Positions 8,752 to 16,940 are shown, counted from the stretch's first letter. The stretch is 64,000 nucleotides of DNA from Burkholderiales bacterium 67-32 (GCA_001898625.1 MKUP01000010.1:248001-312000); one strand, 5' to 3'. The notes: generated by a model not told the origin, from the sequence alone. A program made the numbers and translations.

Positions 8752-9222
8752 TCAGTCGTCTCCAGAATCCAGGTGGGGGGTCAGGGGCAGTACGCGGTAG
8801 AGATGAAAGCCTTCCAGCAATTGTTCGCCGTGCTGGTTGAGGACGGTGGTGGACAGTCGGCAGAAAGTCCGCTGGTCTTCCTCCCATAGCCGTTCCACCG
8901 TGAGCGACGGATGCACCGTGTCGCCCACCGCCGCCGGTTTGAGGTAGCGGCAGCCTTGCTCGACGAAGATGAATCCATGGGCCTTGCCCTGGCCGCTGGA
9001 GCTGCCCAGGGCGGTGATCGAAGCCAGCAGCAGGCCGTGGACCAGGGGCTTGCCGAAGCGCGTGCGGCCGGCGTACTCGGCATCGTAGTGAATGGGATGC
9101 ACGTCGCAGCTCACGCTGGAGAACAGCAGGAAATGCGCGTCGGTGAGTGTCCTGGAGGGACAGCGGAAAATCTCGCCGGGCGTGATGTCGAGCTGAATGT
9201 CGCCTTTGGCGTTTACGTACAT
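8752..9222 (-). CDS. MaoC-like hydratase/dehydratase (copy 2)
   Basis: A 156-residue hot-dog-fold protein paralogous along its whole length to the product of 1148-1600, with the matching signature DAHFLLFSSVSCDVHPIHYD. It is the first gene of a minus-strand pair with ridA. Its start is 21 bp from a palindrome (9243-9260) identical in form to the two in the tetR promoter, so it is probably controlled by the same repressor. The two copies flank the catabolic operon and may act on different intermediates or form a heterodimer. Confidence 0.83.
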   Translation of the reverse strand: MYVNAKGDIQLDITPGEIFRCPSRTLTDAHFLLFSSVSCDVHPIHYDAEYAGRTRFGKPLVHGLLLASITALGSSSGQGKAHGFIFVEQGCRYLKPAAVGDTVHPSLTVERLWEEDQRTFCRLSTTVLNQHGEQLLEGFHLYRVLPLTPHLDSGDD

Positions 9223-9242
9223 GTGATCGGCTTTTCCATGAA

Positions 9243-9260
9243 TTTGACTTTGCGTTCAAA
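9243..9260. promoter_or_regulatory. Operator-like palindrome, site 3 of 3
   Basis: TTTGACTTTGCGTTCAAA, an inverted repeat with 5-bp arms and an 8-bp spacer. It lies between the divergent maoC genes starting at 9222 (minus) and 9310 (plus). It matches the two sites at 1003-1067 in arms, spacer length and most spacer-edge bases. Confidence 0.7.
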
Positions 9261-9309
9261 ACCATACATGCTTGGTTTCATCGAGTCAATTGGAACGCGC
9301 ATCGCCATC

Positions 9310-9759
9310 ATGTCTTGTGCCCCCAAGCGTTACTTCGAGGACTTCGAGGCCGGTGCCCGCTATCCCACGCGCACGCGCCTGATCACCGATGCGGACCATG
9401 ATGCCTTCTGCCGATTGGTGGGCTACGAGGTGCCGCTGTTCCTGGACGACGATCATGCGCGCAGCCGGGGGCTGCCCGGCCGCATCTGTCCCAGCCATCT
9501 GGTGATGTCGTTTTCGACCGCTATGACGGGCGACCTGCTGGAACACTGCGTGATCGCGCTGGTGGGGGTGGACGAGGCGCGGTTCCTCAAGCACGTGCGG
9601 CCGGGGGACACATTGCGCACCGAGGTCGAGATCGTGTCCAAGCGCTCGACCTCCAAGCCCGACCGCGGCCTGATCGTCATGCGCGACCACGTGTACAACC
9701 AGCACGGCGAGGAAGTGTTCCGCAACGACAAGTCCGTGCTGGTCAGGCGCGGCGCCTGA
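9310..9759 (+). CDS. MaoC family dehydratase (third, divergent type)
   Basis: A 149-residue MaoC-domain protein distinct from the two paralogues above. It begins KRYFEDFEAGARYPTRTRLI and has the segments PGRICPSHLVMSFSTAMTGDL and HVRPGDTLRTEVEI that are usual for the family. The ATG at 9310 is preferred because upstream codons run through the operator. It is divergent from the minus-strand maoC-ridA pair and shares the palindrome at 9243-9260 with it. It probably performs a second hydration or dehydration step in the same pathway. Confidence 0.82.
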   Translation: MSCAPKRYFEDFEAGARYPTRTRLITDADHDAFCRLVGYEVPLFLDDDHARSRGLPGRICPSHLVMSFSTAMTGDLLEHCVIALVGVDEARFLKHVRPGDTLRTEVEIVSKRSTSKPDRGLIVMRDHVYNQHGEEVFRNDKSVLVRRGA

Positions 9760-9773
9760 ACCGCTGCCCGCTC

Positions 9774-10331
9774 TTATTCGGGTTCGGGGCCGCGTTCGGG
9801 CCCGGGCCGCTTGGCCAGCTTGCGCTGCAACGAGCGCCGGTGCATGTTGAGCAGGCGGGCGGCGGCCGAGACGTTGCCGCCGGTCTCGTGCAGTGCCTGC
9901 TGGATGTGTTCCCACTCCAGGCGATGCAGGGGAATCATGGTCGATTCCACCGCGACGGCCTCGGCTTTTTCCCGCCCCAGCGCGCGCAGGATCATGTCGG
10001 CGGTGGCGGGCTTGGGCAGGTAGTCGTCGGCGCCGCGCTTGATGGCGTCGACGGCGGTCGCCACGCTGGCGTAGCCGGTCACGAGCAGGATGCGCATGTC
10101 GGCGCGCAGGGCGCGCAGCGGCTTGATCAGCGTCAGGCCGGAGTCGTCGCTGCTGAGCTTGAGGTCGACCAGCGCGAAGCCGGGGCGGATCTCGTCGGCA
10201 ATGCGCAGGGCCTCGGCGATGGTGGTGGCGGTGCGGGTTTCGAGTCCGCGCCGGGCCAGGCTGCGCTGCAGGGTGCGCAGGTAGAGTTCGTCGTCGTCGA
10301 CCAGCAGGCCGATATCCAGGTCAGTCATCAT
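9774..10331 (-). CDS. RegA/PrrA/ActR-type response regulator
   Basis: A 185-residue response regulator. The receiver domain has the acidic pocket (VDDDE), the phosphoacceptor Asp-56 in ALVDLKL, the Thr of LLVTGY and the Lys of YLPKP. A short linker leads to a C-terminal Fis-type helix-turn-helix (WEHIQQALHETGGNVSAAARLLNMHRRSLQRKL). That compact two-domain layout is typical of the RegA redox regulators. The start codon overlaps the stop of the sensor kinase gene (ATGA). In Alphaproteobacteria this pair controls respiration and carbon and nitrogen fixation. Targets here cannot be read from the window. Confidence 0.9.
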   Translation of the reverse strand: MMTDLDIGLLVDDDELYLRTLQRSLARRGLETRTATTIAEALRIADEIRPGFALVDLKLSSDDSGLTLIKPLRALRADMRILLVTGYASVATAVDAIKRGADDYLPKPATADMILRALGREKAEAVAVESTMIPLHRLEWEHIQQALHETGGNVSAAARLLNMHRRSLQRKLAKRPGPERGPEPE

Positions 10332-11527
10332 GAGGTCACAGTGGTTTCCACGGGCAATTGGAACTGGATGCGCACGCCGCCGCCCTCGGCCGCGGTCATG
10401 GTCATGTCGCCGCCCAGGCGTTCGACCGTGGCGTGCGACAGCGCCAGGCCCACGCCCAGGCCGCCGGGCTTGCCGCTGCGGAACAGCGTGGCGGGCAGGA
10501 GCGGCTGGTCGGGGTTCAGGCCGCGTCCGTAGTCGCGCACCACGCCGCGTACCATGCCGCCCTTGCATTCCAGGTGCAGATCCACGTAAGGGGCGCCGGC
10601 CTGGACGCCGGCATCGGCGGCATTGTTCAGCAGGGCCTGGAGCAGGTGGGCGACCGAGGGCTCGACGCGCAGGCCGCGCGGCAGGACGCCGGTGCGGTGC
10701 ATTTCGACCGTGGGGCGGACCAGTTTCCACTGTTCCACCACGCGTTCCAGTTCCACTTCGGTTGGGACAGCCAGATTGCGCACGCGTTCCCGGCACAGGG
10801 CCAGCAGCTCGGTCAGCATCTCGGTGTCGGCGCGCAGGTCGTCGGTATCGGCCTGGGCGGCGATCTCGTCGGCCAGCAGCGTCATGGTGGCCAGCGGGGT
10901 GTTCAGTTCATGCGCCATCGAGGCGGCGTGGGTGGCCAGCGCCACGATGCCCTCATTGCGGGCGAAACGTTCGCGCAGGTCGGCCAGTTCCCGCTCGCGG
11001 TTGCGCAGGTCGGCGGCCAGCCGGGTCGAGAAGATCAGGATCACGATGACCGAGATCAGGAAGCTGGCGGCGATGCCCCACAGCAGCAGTTCGTAGGCGT
11101 CGCCCGGGGCGTGCAGCGGATGGCCGAAGATGGCCGCCGCGGCGTAGCCGATCACGCCCGCGCCGGCGGTGGCGTAGGCCCAGCGGTTGGGCAGGGCCAT
11201 CGCCGCCAGGGCGATCAGGACCAGGAACAGCAGGCCGAAGGGATTGCTGATGCCGCCGCTCCAGGCCACCATCCAGGCCAGCACGACGATGTCGACCAGC
11301 ATGTGCAGGAAGGCCGTGGCGTGCGAGGGCTCGTCGCCGGTGCGCAGGCGCCAGCCGGCGTAGAGGTTGAACAGCACAAGGGTGGCGACGCCGCTCCACA
11401 GCATGCCCAGGGGCAGGTCCACGCCCAGCGGTCCGCTGGCGATGAAGATGGTGGCGGCCTGGCCGCCTATGGCAAGCCAGCGCAGGCTGGACAGCGTGCG
11501 GAGGAAGGAGATTTCTGTGCGGCTCAT
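10328..11527 (-). CDS. RegB/PrrB-type redox sensor histidine kinase
   Basis: A 399-residue membrane kinase. About six transmembrane segments occupy residues 10-170. The loop motif GGISNPF (residues 91-97) matches the GGxxNPF heptapeptide linked to quinone sensing in RegB. The phosphorylated His-206 lies in MAHELNTPLATM, and Cys-245 (ALCRERVRNL) falls where RegB carries its redox-active cysteine. The ATPase domain follows (NNAADAG, DYGRGL, GGLGVGLAL). It is cotranscribed with the RegA-like gene by a 4-bp overlap. Motif positions were assigned by eye, without an alignment. Confidence 0.9.
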   Translation of the reverse strand: MSRTEISFLRTLSSLRWLAIGGQAATIFIASGPLGVDLPLGMLWSGVATLVLFNLYAGWRLRTGDEPSHATAFLHMLVDIVVLAWMVAWSGGISNPFGLLFLVLIALAAMALPNRWAYATAGAGVIGYAAAAIFGHPLHAPGDAYELLLWGIAASFLISVIVILIFSTRLAADLRNRERELADLRERFARNEGIVALATHAASMAHELNTPLATMTLLADEIAAQADTDDLRADTEMLTELLALCRERVRNLAVPTEVELERVVEQWKLVRPTVEMHRTGVLPRGLRVEPSVAHLLQALLNNAADAGVQAGAPYVDLHLECKGGMVRGVVRDYGRGLNPDQPLLPATLFRSGKPGGLGVGLALSHATVERLGGDMTMTAAEGGGVRIQFQLPVETTVTS

Positions 11528-11614
11528 AGATGGGGCGATGGCCGGCGGCGGACGCGCCGGCAGGCTCCATTATGACGCACGTGGGATGGGGCGCCGCCGG
11601 GCGGCGGCGCGCGC

Positions 11615-12217
11615 TCAGGCGCCGGTGGCGGGCGACTGCCCCCGGCGCAGGGCCAGGCCCAGCATGACGAGCGTGATGCCCTGGAACAGCAGGTCCAGCG
11701 ATAGCAGCAGGCCCAGTATCCACAGGCTGTTCTCGGGCCAGCCCATGGCCACCAGCAATCCGGCCAGCAGCGTGACGGCGCCCGACAGCGCCAGCCAGCC
11801 CCAGCCCTGCTGGCCGCGGTGCTGGAACCAGATCCACAGGCGCAGGGCGCCCGAGGCGATCAGGAAGGCGCCCAGCAATAGCGTGAGTACCGCAGCGCCG
11901 GCCAGCGGGTTGTATAGGGCGACGCCGCCGGCGATGGCATAGAGCAGGCCGCCCAGCGTCCAGAACAGGAAGCCGCGCCAGTCCTTGACGCGCCAGGCCT
12001 GCACCAGTTGCCCGATGCCGGCTACCAGCATCATGGCGCCGACGAACAGGACGCTGGCGACGGTGGCGGCCAGGACATAGGCTCCGGCCACGAACCCGAG
12101 GACCAGCATCAGCACGCCCAGCGCGACGAACCAGCCCCATCGGGCGCCCAGTGTCTTCAAGGTTTCGGTCAAGTCGACGCCACCCGGCACGGGCGTGGGA
12201 TTCGGAGCATCTGCCAT
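11615..12217 (-). CDS. HdeD-family (DUF308) membrane protein
   Basis: A 200-residue integral membrane protein with about six hydrophobic helices arranged as three repeats, typical of HdeD/DUF308. The E. coli member is linked to acid resistance at high cell density, but most members have no proven role. The start at 12217 is supported by a GGAGGG ribosome site on the minus strand. An upstream ATG-like extension would read through a structured leader (12238-12285). It lies downstream of the NUDIX gene on the same strand, separated by that structured segment. Confidence 0.82.
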   Translation of the reverse strand: MADAPNPTPVPGGVDLTETLKTLGARWGWFVALGVLMLVLGFVAGAYVLAATVASVLFVGAMMLVAGIGQLVQAWRVKDWRGFLFWTLGGLLYAIAGGVALYNPLAGAAVLTLLLGAFLIASGALRLWIWFQHRGQQGWGWLALSGAVTLLAGLLVAMGWPENSLWILGLLLSLDLLFQGITLVMLGLALRRGQSPATGA

Positions 12218-12237
12218 GTCTGTTCCCTCCGTGGTTG

Positions 12238-12285
12238 GGTACGCCGCGTATCCCCATACGCGGTGTATCCACCGCATACGGTACC
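12238..12285. promoter_or_regulatory. Compound hairpin ahead of the HdeD-like gene
   Basis: Two overlapping hairpins are enclosed by an outer GGTAC/GTACC pair (12238-12242 with 12281-12285). Hairpin A pairs 12244-12251 with 12256-12263 (8 bp, CCCC loop). Hairpin B pairs 12260-12265 with 12270-12275 (6 bp). A and B share bases and exclude each other. It may be a terminator for the NUDIX gene or a leader-type switch. Confidence 0.45.
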
Positions 12286-12290
12286 AGCGT

Positions 12291-12785
12291 CTAGCCGGGC
12301 GCGCGCAGCAAATCTTGTAACCGCTCGATCAGGGGCCGCTGGCCCTCGATCAGCTTTTCGCGCGCGGCATCCAGGTCGAACCACTCGGCGCGGTCGACCT
12401 CGGGGAAGGCCTGGAGGCGGCCGCTGCGCGGGGGCCATTCCAGTTCGAAGGTATTGCTGCGCAGCGTGGCGGGATCGAAATCGCCTGGCAGGGCGAAGGC
12501 CACGACTTCCTTGCCGGCCTTCTGCCGGACCCGGCCCAGCGGAACGGGGACGCCCGTGGGCAGAGCACCCGTTTCTTCGTGGAACTCGCGCAGCGCGGCA
12601 GCGGCGTCATCCTCGCCGGGCTCGGGCGCGCCCTTGGGTATGGACCAGGCGCCGGCATCGCGCTTGCGCCAGAAGGGGCCGCCCGGATGGACCAGCAGGA
12701 CTTCCCAGCCGTGCTCCCCATGGCGATACATCAGGAGGCCCGCGGCGGGCGCCCGGGCAGGCGTGGATCGCGCGGCGGCGTTCAT
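12291..12785 (-). CDS. NUDIX hydrolase
   Basis: A 164-residue NUDIX-family pyrophosphohydrolase. The Nudix box G-x5-E-x7-REUxEExGU is seen as GAPEPGEDDAAAALREFHEETGA at about residues 51-73, preceded by AWSIPKG. The C-terminal part (FPEVDRAEWFDLDAAREKL) is typical of the YfcD/DR1025-like group that clears nucleoside diphosphate derivatives. The ATG overlaps the stop of the upstream MFS gene (ATGA), so it is the second gene of that transcript. Substrate is unknown. Confidence 0.88.
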   Translation of the reverse strand: MNAAARSTPARAPAAGLLMYRHGEHGWEVLLVHPGGPFWRKRDAGAWSIPKGAPEPGEDDAAAALREFHEETGALPTGVPVPLGRVRQKAGKEVVAFALPGDFDPATLRSNTFELEWPPRSGRLQAFPEVDRAEWFDLDAAREKLIEGQRPLIERLQDLLRAPG

Positions 12786-14014
12786 GGCCGGCTGGCCCCG
12801 ACACCGGGCGGCGCGGCGCGGCGCATGTCGGCATAGGCCAGGCCGAAGATGAGCAGCCCGCCCACGGCCAGCAGCAAACCGACCCAGCCGGTGGAGGCCC
12901 AGCCCAGGCCGGCCGAGATCGTCAGGCCGCCCAGCCAGGCACCCAGCGCATTGGCGAGGTTGAAGGCGGAATGGTTCAGGGCCGCGGCCAGCGTTTGCGC
13001 ATCGCCGGCGACGTCCATCAGGCGGATCTGCAAGGCCGGGCCGATGGCTACGACGGTGCCGATCAGGAAGACGTTGAAGGCACCCAGCCAGATGTTGGAG
13101 GCGGTCAGGCAGAACAGCCCCAGCACCAGCCCCGACCAGACCAGCAGCCCGCCTATGGTGGGCATCAGCGCCTTGTCCGCGAGCCGCGAGCCGACCAGGT
13201 TGCCGGTCACCATGCCCACGCCGAACAGGGCCAGGACGAAGGGAACGCCGTGCACCGGCAGGCCGGCGAGCTCCATCAGCGTGGGCTTGATGTAGCTGAA
13301 CACCGCGAACATGCCGCCGAAGCCGATCGCCCCTATGCCCAGGGTCAGCCAGACCTGCTTGCGGCGCAGCGCGCCGAGTTCGCGCCAGGGGCTGGCGCCT
13401 TCGCTGGCCGGGATGTCGGGAATCCAGCGCCAGACCAGCAGCGAGGCCAGGACGCCGATGACGCCCACCAGGGCGAAGGCGGCGCGCCATCCCAGCCATT
13501 GGCCCAGGCCCGTGGCCAGCGGCACGCCGATCAGCGTGGCCACGGTCAGGCCCAGCATGACGTAGCCCACGGCCCGCGCGCGCTGGCCCGCGGGCGCCAG
13601 GTGCGCGGCGACCAGGGCGGCCACGCCGAAATACGTGCCATGGGGCAGGCCCGTCATCAGCCGCATCAGGATCATGGGCAGGTAGCCGGGTGCCGCCGCG
13701 CTGGCGAAATTGCCCAGCGCGAAGAAGACCATCAGGGCCACGAGCAGCGCGCGGCGCGGCATGCGGGCGCCCAGCACCGCAAGTACCGGCGCGCCCACGA
13801 CGACGCCCAGGGCATAGGCGCTGATCAGGTGTCCGGCGGCGGGGATGGAGATGCCGAGATCCTGGGCCGCGTCGGGCAGCAGCCCCATGATGACGAATTC
13901 GCCGGTGCCGATGCCGAACCCGCCCAGTCCGAGCGCGAGCAGGGCGCGGCCGAAGGAGGGCGGCCGGACAGAGTCCGAGGGGAGGGCGGAAGCTGGGGAA
14001 GAGGGGGCGTGCAT
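12782..14014 (-). CDS. MFS transporter (AraJ/sugar-efflux type)
   Basis: A 410-residue, 12-helix major facilitator of the drug:H+ antiporter 1/AraJ type. Signature segments include GLGGFGIGTGEFVIMGLLPD near the N-terminus, GARMPRRALL in the loop after helix 2 and LMTGLPHGTYFG in helix 4-5. Family members export sugars, arabinose-like compounds or drugs. The start at 14014 follows a noncoding stretch. The gene overlaps the NUDIX gene downstream and is divergent from arsC. Confidence 0.88.
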   Translation of the reverse strand: MHAPSSPASALPSDSVRPPSFGRALLALGLGGFGIGTGEFVIMGLLPDAAQDLGISIPAAGHLISAYALGVVVGAPVLAVLGARMPRRALLVALMVFFALGNFASAAAPGYLPMILMRLMTGLPHGTYFGVAALVAAHLAPAGQRARAVGYVMLGLTVATLIGVPLATGLGQWLGWRAAFALVGVIGVLASLLVWRWIPDIPASEGASPWRELGALRRKQVWLTLGIGAIGFGGMFAVFSYIKPTLMELAGLPVHGVPFVLALFGVGMVTGNLVGSRLADKALMPTIGGLLVWSGLVLGLFCLTASNIWLGAFNVFLIGTVVAIGPALQIRLMDVAGDAQTLAAALNHSAFNLANALGAWLGGLTISAGLGWASTGWVGLLLAVGGLLIFGLAYADMRRAAPPGVGASRP

Positions 14015-14177
14015 GAGAGGGGCGATGTGGCCGCGCGAGCGCGGCAAAGGCGAGCCCGATAGCTTAGCAGGTGCAGGTTGCAGTGCACAAAAACTTGGCC
14101 GCCGGCCGCGGGCTATGATGCGGGCGAGAACGCGGTCCTTGCCCGGACCGCGACGCCGGAACCATGACGGAGGCCCC

Positions 14178-14531
14178 ATGAGCGACATCACCATCTATCA
14201 CAACCCCGCGTGCGGCACTTCGCGCAAGGTCCTGGCCCTGTTGGAGGAGCGCGGCCTCGAGCCCACCGTCGTCGAGTACCTGAAGACGCCGCCCAGCCGC
14301 GATACGCTCAAGGGCCTGATCGCCGCGATGGGCCTGCCGATGCGCGAGGCGATGCGGGTCAAGGGCAGTCCCTACGAAGAACTTGGGCTGGGCGACCCGA
14401 AGTGGAGCGACGACGAATTGCTCGACTTCATGATGCAGCATCCCATCCTGATCAACCGTCCCATCGTCGTGACGCCGCGCGGCACGCGGCTGTGCCGGCC
14501 GATGGAGACGGTGCTGGACCTTCTGCCCTAG
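14178..14531 (+). CDS. arsC: ArsC-type arsenate reductase (glutaredoxin-dependent)
   Basis: A 117-residue thioredoxin-fold protein of the ArsC family. Catalytic Cys-12 (HNPACGTSR) and the arsenate-binding arginines Arg-60, Arg-94 and Arg-107 all sit at the positions known for the E. coli plasmid enzyme. This makes arsenate reduction to arsenite with glutathione/glutaredoxin likely. No arsR, arsB or acr3 lies in the window, so it is an orphan copy. YffB/Spx-like relatives without that activity normally lack part of the arginine triad. Confidence 0.85.
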   Translation: MSDITIYHNPACGTSRKVLALLEERGLEPTVVEYLKTPPSRDTLKGLIAAMGLPMREAMRVKGSPYEELGLGDPKWSDDELLDFMMQHPILINRPIVVTPRGTRLCRPMETVLDLLP

Positions 14532-14578
14532 AAACCGGCCGCGGTTCCCGTGCCGGGGCGGCCAGCGCTCGACGCGGA

Positions 14579-15436
14579 TCAGAGCAGGATCCGGCCTTCG
14601 ATGCAGCCGGCCACGTCGCCGCCCACCCAGATGTCGTCCGCTTCCCGGCCGACGTGCACCCGTCCGGCACGGCCCAGGGCGGTGCCCTGGCTGGCGATGT
14701 AGCGGTCGGGCGCAAGCCCGGCGCCGATCAGCCACTGCGCGATGCCGGCGTTCAGGCTGCCGGTCACGGGGTCTTCGGGCACGCCCAGGCCCGGGGCGAA
14801 GGCGCGTACTTCGAACTGAGCCTCGGCACCGTCCACGGCGGGATCCCAGGGTGCGACGACGCCGAGCTTGAGCATGCCCATGGCGGCGTGGTCCGGTTTC
14901 AAGGCCAGGACCTGCGCGCGCGAGGCGAGCATGACCGCCATCCAGGCCGGTCCGTTGTCCACCCAGTTGGCGGCGCGTATGGTTTCCGGCGGGATGCCCA
15001 GGCCCCGCGCGGCCTGCGCGAGCGTGGCCGGATCGACGTCGCCCGAGCGGCGCAGCGGCGGTGCCGCGAACGCCAGGCGCCCCTGCGCGCGCCGTATCCG
15101 GACCAGGCCCACGCCGCATTCCTGCACGATGTCCGGGCCCCGGGGCTGGCCGCCCGTCCGCAGCCAGGCATGGCAACTGCCCAGTGTCGGGTGGCCGGCG
15201 AAGGGTAGCTCGCCGGCGGGCGTGAAGATGCGTACCCGATAGTCGGCACCGGCCTGGGTGGGGCGCAGCAGGAAAGTGGTCTCGCTCAGTCCGGTCCAGC
15301 GGGCGAGCGCGGCCATGCGCGCTTCATCGAGATCGTCGGCGCCGTGCACGACGGCCAGGGGATTGCCTCGCAGCGGGACGGCGGTGAACACGTCCACCTG
15401 GCTGAAGTCGTGGGGGGAGGGGGACGGTGTCGTCAT
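14579..15436 (-). CDS. PhzF-family isomerase/epimerase
   Basis: A 285-residue diaminopimelate-epimerase-fold enzyme of the PhzF family. The N-terminal segment VDVFTAVPLRGNPLAVV and the catalytic Glu-52 in TGLSETTFLL are present, with FAGHPTLGSCHAW and EDPVTGSLNAGIAQWL as the other family motifs. PhzF itself isomerises a phenazine precursor, but most genomic members are of unknown substrate. It follows the Lrp-type regulator gene by 10 bp on the same strand. Confidence 0.9.
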   Translation of the reverse strand: MTTPSPSPHDFSQVDVFTAVPLRGNPLAVVHGADDLDEARMAALARWTGLSETTFLLRPTQAGADYRVRIFTPAGELPFAGHPTLGSCHAWLRTGGQPRGPDIVQECGVGLVRIRRAQGRLAFAAPPLRRSGDVDPATLAQAARGLGIPPETIRAANWVDNGPAWMAVMLASRAQVLALKPDHAAMGMLKLGVVAPWDPAVDGAEAQFEVRAFAPGLGVPEDPVTGSLNAGIAQWLIGAGLAPDRYIASQGTALGRAGRVHVGREADDIWVGGDVAGCIEGRILL

Positions 15437-15446
15437 GGGTATCGAA

Positions 15447-15866
15447 TCAAACGTAGCTGGACAGCAGGATATTGGTTTCGGTGTTGGCGATGCCGGGAAT
15501 CAGCCGGATGCGTTCGAGCGCGCGATCGAAGTCCTCGAGGTTCTCGGCCCGCAGTTCGGCCACGATATCCCAGCGGCCGTTGGTGGTGTGCAAGGCCTGG
15601 ATGGCCGGTTCGCCGCGCAGGGACTGCAGGACGCGGCGGGCCGTGTTGCCTTCGATTTCTATGCTCATCCACGCGCGTATGCCCCGGGGCTCGGCGTCGG
15701 GCCGCAGGCGCACGGTGTAGCCCACGACGACACCCTGTTCCTCCAGGCGGGCAAGGCGATTCTGGACCGTGCCGCGCGAGACGTGCAGTTTCTGGGCAAG
15801 GGTGGAAACCGGCGTGCGCGCGTTGTCGCGCAGCAGGGCGATCAGGCGATGGTCAATGTCGTCCAT
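15447..15866 (-). CDS. Lrp/AsnC-family transcriptional regulator
   Basis: A 139-residue feast/famine regulator. The N-terminal helix-turn-helix is seen as DHRLIALLRDNARTPVSTLAQKLHVSRGTVQNRLARLEEQGVV, and the C-terminal RAM (ligand-binding) domain follows. Such proteins sense amino acids. It is divergent from the amidinohydrolase-ornithine cyclodeaminase pair, with 165 bp between start codons, so arginine, ornithine or proline are reasonable effectors (inference). Confidence 0.92.
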   Translation of the reverse strand: MDDIDHRLIALLRDNARTPVSTLAQKLHVSRGTVQNRLARLEEQGVVVGYTVRLRPDAEPRGIRAWMSIEIEGNTARRVLQSLRGEPAIQALHTTNGRWDIVAELRAENLEDFDRALERIRLIPGIANTETNILLSSYV

Positions 15867-16031
15867 GGCGTGCCCCCGGTGCGTAAAAGGATGTCAAAAC
15901 GATAGCAGAGTCTGGCGTTATGGCAATCCATGGGCACAAATGCCCAATTTCTTGCACTCCTTCTTGGCGGCACGGACGAGCAGAATGATGGAAAGGCCAG
16001 TCCGGCCGCCCCAAGGTGGAAAGGAGCGCAC

Positions 16032-16931
16032 GTGAAGACCGAAGCCAGGATCCTGATGGTCGAGCCCCGGTATTTCGATGTCAGCTATCGCATCAATCCA
16101 TGGATGCAGCCTGATGCGTGGGCGCGCGACCCCAAGGGATGCGCGGCCGCCGCGAACGAAGCGTCGCGGGCCCTGCGCCGGGCGCTGGTACGCGCCGGCT
16201 GCGAAGTGGTCGTGCGCGCGGGCAGCCCCGGCCTGCCCGACATGGTCTTTCCCGCCAATGCCGCCATCGTGCTGGACGGCCGGGCTCTGCTGGCCCGCTT
16301 CCGCTATCCGCAGCGCCAGGGTGAGGAAGCGGCCTTCCTGGAGATGTTCCGCGCGCTGCGCGACGAAGGCCTGCTGGCGGAGGTGGCGCAATTTCCCGAA
16401 GGCTGTTTCCAGGAAGGAGCGGGCGACGCCATCTGGGATGTCCGCCGGGACTGGTTCTGGGCGGCCTACGGCCCCCGGTCGTCGCGCGAATCGCTGGCCC
16501 GCATCGGCGAGTTCTTCGGCAAGGAAACGGTGGCGATGGAGCTGGTTTCCGACCGCTGCTATCACCTGGACGTGTGCTTCTGCCCGCTCGCGGGCGGCGA
16601 GATCCTGTACTTCCCGCCCGCGCTGACCGCCCAGGCCTTGCGCAACCTGCGTGAACGCGTGCCGGCGGACCTGTTGATCGAGGCCACGGAGGACGACCTG
16701 GCGCGTTTCAGCGTGAACGCGGTCAGCGTGGGCCGGGACATTGTCATGGCCACGCCCGCCGACCGCCTGCGGGCCGTGTTGGCCGAGCGTGGCTATCGCG
16801 TGACGCCGGTGGACCTTGCGCCCTTCATGATGTCCGGCGGGGGCGCCTATTGCATGACCTTGCGCCTGGACCGCGCGAGCCTGGCCGTTGGCGCCGAGCC
16901 CGCGCCCGCGAGGGAGGCCGCGACGGCCTGA
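16032..16931 (+). CDS. Amidinohydrolase-family protein (arginine dihydrolase/DDAH-like)
   Basis: A 299-residue member of the guanidino-modifying pentein superfamily. GTG at 16032 is the start: an AAGGAG ribosome site lies 5 bp upstream, and the frame before it reaches into the Lrp promoter region. Visible active-site elements are FPAN (Asn-76), EGAGD (about 129-132), His-178 in CYHLDVCF and the nucleophile Cys-274 in GGGAYCMTLRL. The family includes dimethylarginine dimethylaminohydrolase, arginine deiminase and arginine dihydrolase. The next gene encodes ornithine cyclodeaminase. The pair has the same order as the two domains of cyanobacterial AgrE, which favours arginine to ornithine. Confidence 0.83.
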   Translation: MKTEARILMVEPRYFDVSYRINPWMQPDAWARDPKGCAAAANEASRALRRALVRAGCEVVVRAGSPGLPDMVFPANAAIVLDGRALLARFRYPQRQGEEAAFLEMFRALRDEGLLAEVAQFPEGCFQEGAGDAIWDVRRDWFWAAYGPRSSRESLARIGEFFGKETVAMELVSDRCYHLDVCFCPLAGGEILYFPPALTAQALRNLRERVPADLLIEATEDDLARFSVNAVSVGRDIVMATPADRLRAVLAERGYRVTPVDLAPFMMSGGGAYCMTLRLDRASLAVGAEPAPAREAATA

Positions 16932-16940
16932 GGAGGACGT

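Noticed and set aside
14178-14531. An arsenic-resistance operon
   Set aside because: Only the arsC-type gene is present. No arsR, arsB, acr3 or arsH is in the window.
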